A DNA stretch of 64,000 nucleotides, from NCBI GenBank assembly GCA_041393015.1, contig JAWKKV010000010.1, positions 62,001 to 126,000 on the forward strand, in the 5' to 3' direction. Below are positions 63,290 to 64,000 of the stretch, in pieces. The position numbers and the translations under genes were made by a program. The number at the start of each line of letters is the position of its first letter. Within the stretch, counting starts at the first letter, position 1. Below the pieces are notes generated by a model. It had not been told where the DNA came from. It was given only the letters and a program-made list of their open reading frames with translations, and did not search any database. This DNA comes from JAGQYH01 sp041393015. Its GTDB lineage: Bacteria > Bacteroidota > Bacteroidia > Chitinophagales > JADIYW01.

Positions 63290-63825
63290 AGTAAAAAAAA
63301 ATGTTCTGTTCTGTCTGCTTAAGGTTAGGCTATCCGCTGACGGACTCCTAATCGAATTAAGACGTGATTAAAGTGTTCAGTCCTTCCTTGGTGGTGAGTC
63401 CTCAGTCGTTTAATGACTGCTCATTTCCTATCAAGTACTATGACGTCTGCTGACTGCTTTGCTCTATCAATTAATGATTACAAAGCTCTCCCCAGGTAAG
63501 CACTTTCTCTTTCCTCTGATGACTGTAGCATCTACTAAATGGAGATTGTTGAGCTTGGGCTTTACAAAGATGTGCTTGCTTACCCTCTCCAAATAGCCTC
63601 TGTATGCTATTTACTCATTATCTTATATTTTTATTGGAATTCGAGATTCGCTTCGCTTAATTCTATTCGTCAGTACCAGATTTTGCAGTCCTGCTTCCTT
63701 CAGTCTAAACCTCACGGTTAACAACCTTGCAGCTTGCTAACAGGCTAATCCCAACTTGCCTGCAAGGGACTTTCACCCTCTAGAAAATTTAACTATCTTG
63801 CGATAGTAGTGCATGCTGGGCACAC
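63290..63825 (-). ncRNA. Group II intron 5' part (domains I-III and part of IV)
   Basis: Structured noncoding half of the intron between the 5' splice site and the maturase ORF. Recognisable pieces on the minus strand are GTGTGCCCAGC, GGGTGAAAGTCCCTTGCAGG, GTTAACCGTGAGGTTTAGAC followed by TGAAGGAAGC, and AAGCGAAGCGAATCTCGAAT, all typical of bacterial group II domain I. Confidence 0.75.
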
Positions 63826-63829
63826 ACAT

Positions 63830-63939
63830 CGTGTATAAGTAATGGCGGGGGCTGTAGCGTATTCAGGCGTTCTACCTCGCATCAAGTTCATCGTATCTTG
63901 ACAGGAAAGTGCTCCGTAATCCGCCACTACTCATACACG
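63830..63939. repeat. Long imperfect inverted repeat forming the right boundary
   Basis: Arms of 19 bp (63830-63848 and 63921-63939) with two mismatches enclose a 72-bp loop without further clear pairing. The outer six bases AACCGT (63941-63946) match ACGGTT before the intron (61919-61924). Beyond 63946 to the window end no gene start is seen. Confidence 0.75.
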
Positions 63940-64000
63940 TAACCGTTCAAATTTACTAGATACAATCATTTTTTATTATCGTGACAAAGAAGAAATCCAA

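Larger units (their letters stand above)
61929..63825 (-). mobile_element. Complete group II intron (about 1.9 kb)
   Basis: The 5' end on the minus strand reads GTGTGCCCAGCATGC from 63825, near the GUGYG consensus, followed by the domain I stretch AGAGGGTGAAAGTCCC. Domain V is at 61974-62010: ACCGCTTAG pairs perfectly with CTAAGTGGT, with the two-base CG bulge and an inner TACG/CGTA stem. Domain VI (61933-61966) has CTGACGA/TCGTCAG, and the intron ends ..CTACTCGAT at 61929. It carries the maturase ORF in domain IV. It sits directly after the right arm of a hairpin (minus-strand view), the insertion behaviour known for bacterial class C introns. Confidence 0.85.
60793..63946 (+). mobile_element. 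Cassette-like unit: HEPN gene between ATACGGTTG boundary sites, right site split by a group II intron
   Basis: One gene lies between ATACGGTTG copies (60789-60797 and 61917-61925). Removing the intron (61929-63825) joins ACGGTTGCCA to ACATCGTG, giving a right boundary site whose arms CGTGTATAAGTAATGGCGG (63830-63848) and CCGCCACTACTCATACACG (63921-63939) pair at 17 of 19 positions, with ACGGTT and AACCGT (63941-63946) pairing outside them. Long imperfect stems with extra unpaired bases resemble integron attC sites in layout, but the integron core GTTRRRY is not seen. Mobility is inference. Confidence 0.5.

Noticed and set aside
63539..63721. 60-codon open frame on the plus strand opposite the intron 5' region
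   Set aside because: It lies antisense to structured intron RNA and has no protein-like features.
60793..63946. Canonical integron attC site
   Set aside because: The layout is similar, but no GTTRRRY/RYYYAAC core was found and no integron integrase is in the window; described as cassette-like instead.

Overview
The window is chromosomal DNA from an AT-rich member of the Bacteroidota. Pointers to the phylum are a T9SS-type C-terminal sorting tail (48493-50697), an envelope cluster with LptD-like, OstA-like and MCE/MlaD proteins, long signal peptidase I, HU-CCDC81/SPOR architecture, near absence of Shine-Dalgarno sites, and many promoter boxes of the Bacteroidota type TAnnTTTG. The futalosine menaquinone gene mqnE is present. 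The order within the phylum cannot be fixed from the sequence.

Layout. 1-6300: protein export and translation/ribosome-assembly housekeeping (lepB end, fmt, der, era, HU-SPOR protein), with a small RNA-like unit and terminator downstream of der. 6480-11100: di-heme peroxidase behind two FNR-like boxes, a class III cyclase-TPR-AraC fusion, and an MDR oxidoreductase. 11105-15869: an outer-membrane beta-barrel/TPR pair. 16151-19178: sulfotransferase and PIN-PhoH genes, then a strongly structured, apparently stand-alone noncoding RNA of about 420 nt with its own promoter and intrinsic terminator. 19305-29969: metabolism and membrane genes (2-hydroxyacid dehydrogenase, DUF819, acyltransferase, UbiB-like kinase, two radical SAM enzymes including mqnE, MFS, dienoyl-CoA isomerase-like, conserved unknowns). 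29982-30563: an IS200-like/RAYT transposase with a degenerate HUH motif next to a palindromic cloverleaf repeat. 30713-33957: prfB with its programmed +1 frameshift, followed by arsC-like, TlpA-like and miaE genes. 33980-42854: YihY, then the envelope block lptD / amidase / MlaD / OstA / orphan. 42858-50697: second ABC1 kinase with a TetR-like partner, isoprenyl diphosphate synthase, M28 peptidase, PI-PLC-like lipoprotein flanked by direct repeats, secreted purple-acid-phosphatase-like enzyme. 50860-60708: tsaD, tamB, an ECF sigma factor with a probable anti-sigma partner, rnhA, and a polytopic GT-C-like protein.

The accessory end (60769-64000) is the most interesting part. A single gene encoding two zinc ribbons plus a C-terminal HEPN domain (R-x4-H) sits between ATACGGTTG repeats; upstream is a perfect 24-bp palindrome and a GGTTG/CAACC hairpin, downstream a long imperfect inverted repeat that is split by a complete 1.9-kb group II intron. 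Removing the intron in silico restores the downstream repeat. The whole looks like an integron-cassette-like mobile gene unit with unfamiliar boundary sites, and is my main candidate for an undescribed system. The second candidate is the pair of structured intergenic RNAs (2443-2551 and 18750-19178), which share a sequence module.

Throughout the window the TAnnTTTG box often lies only 4-9 nt before the start codon (der, era, HU-SPOR, prfB, MFS, hydroxyacid dehydrogenase, rnhA), suggesting common leaderless or near-leaderless mRNAs. No tRNA, rRNA or CRISPR array was seen.
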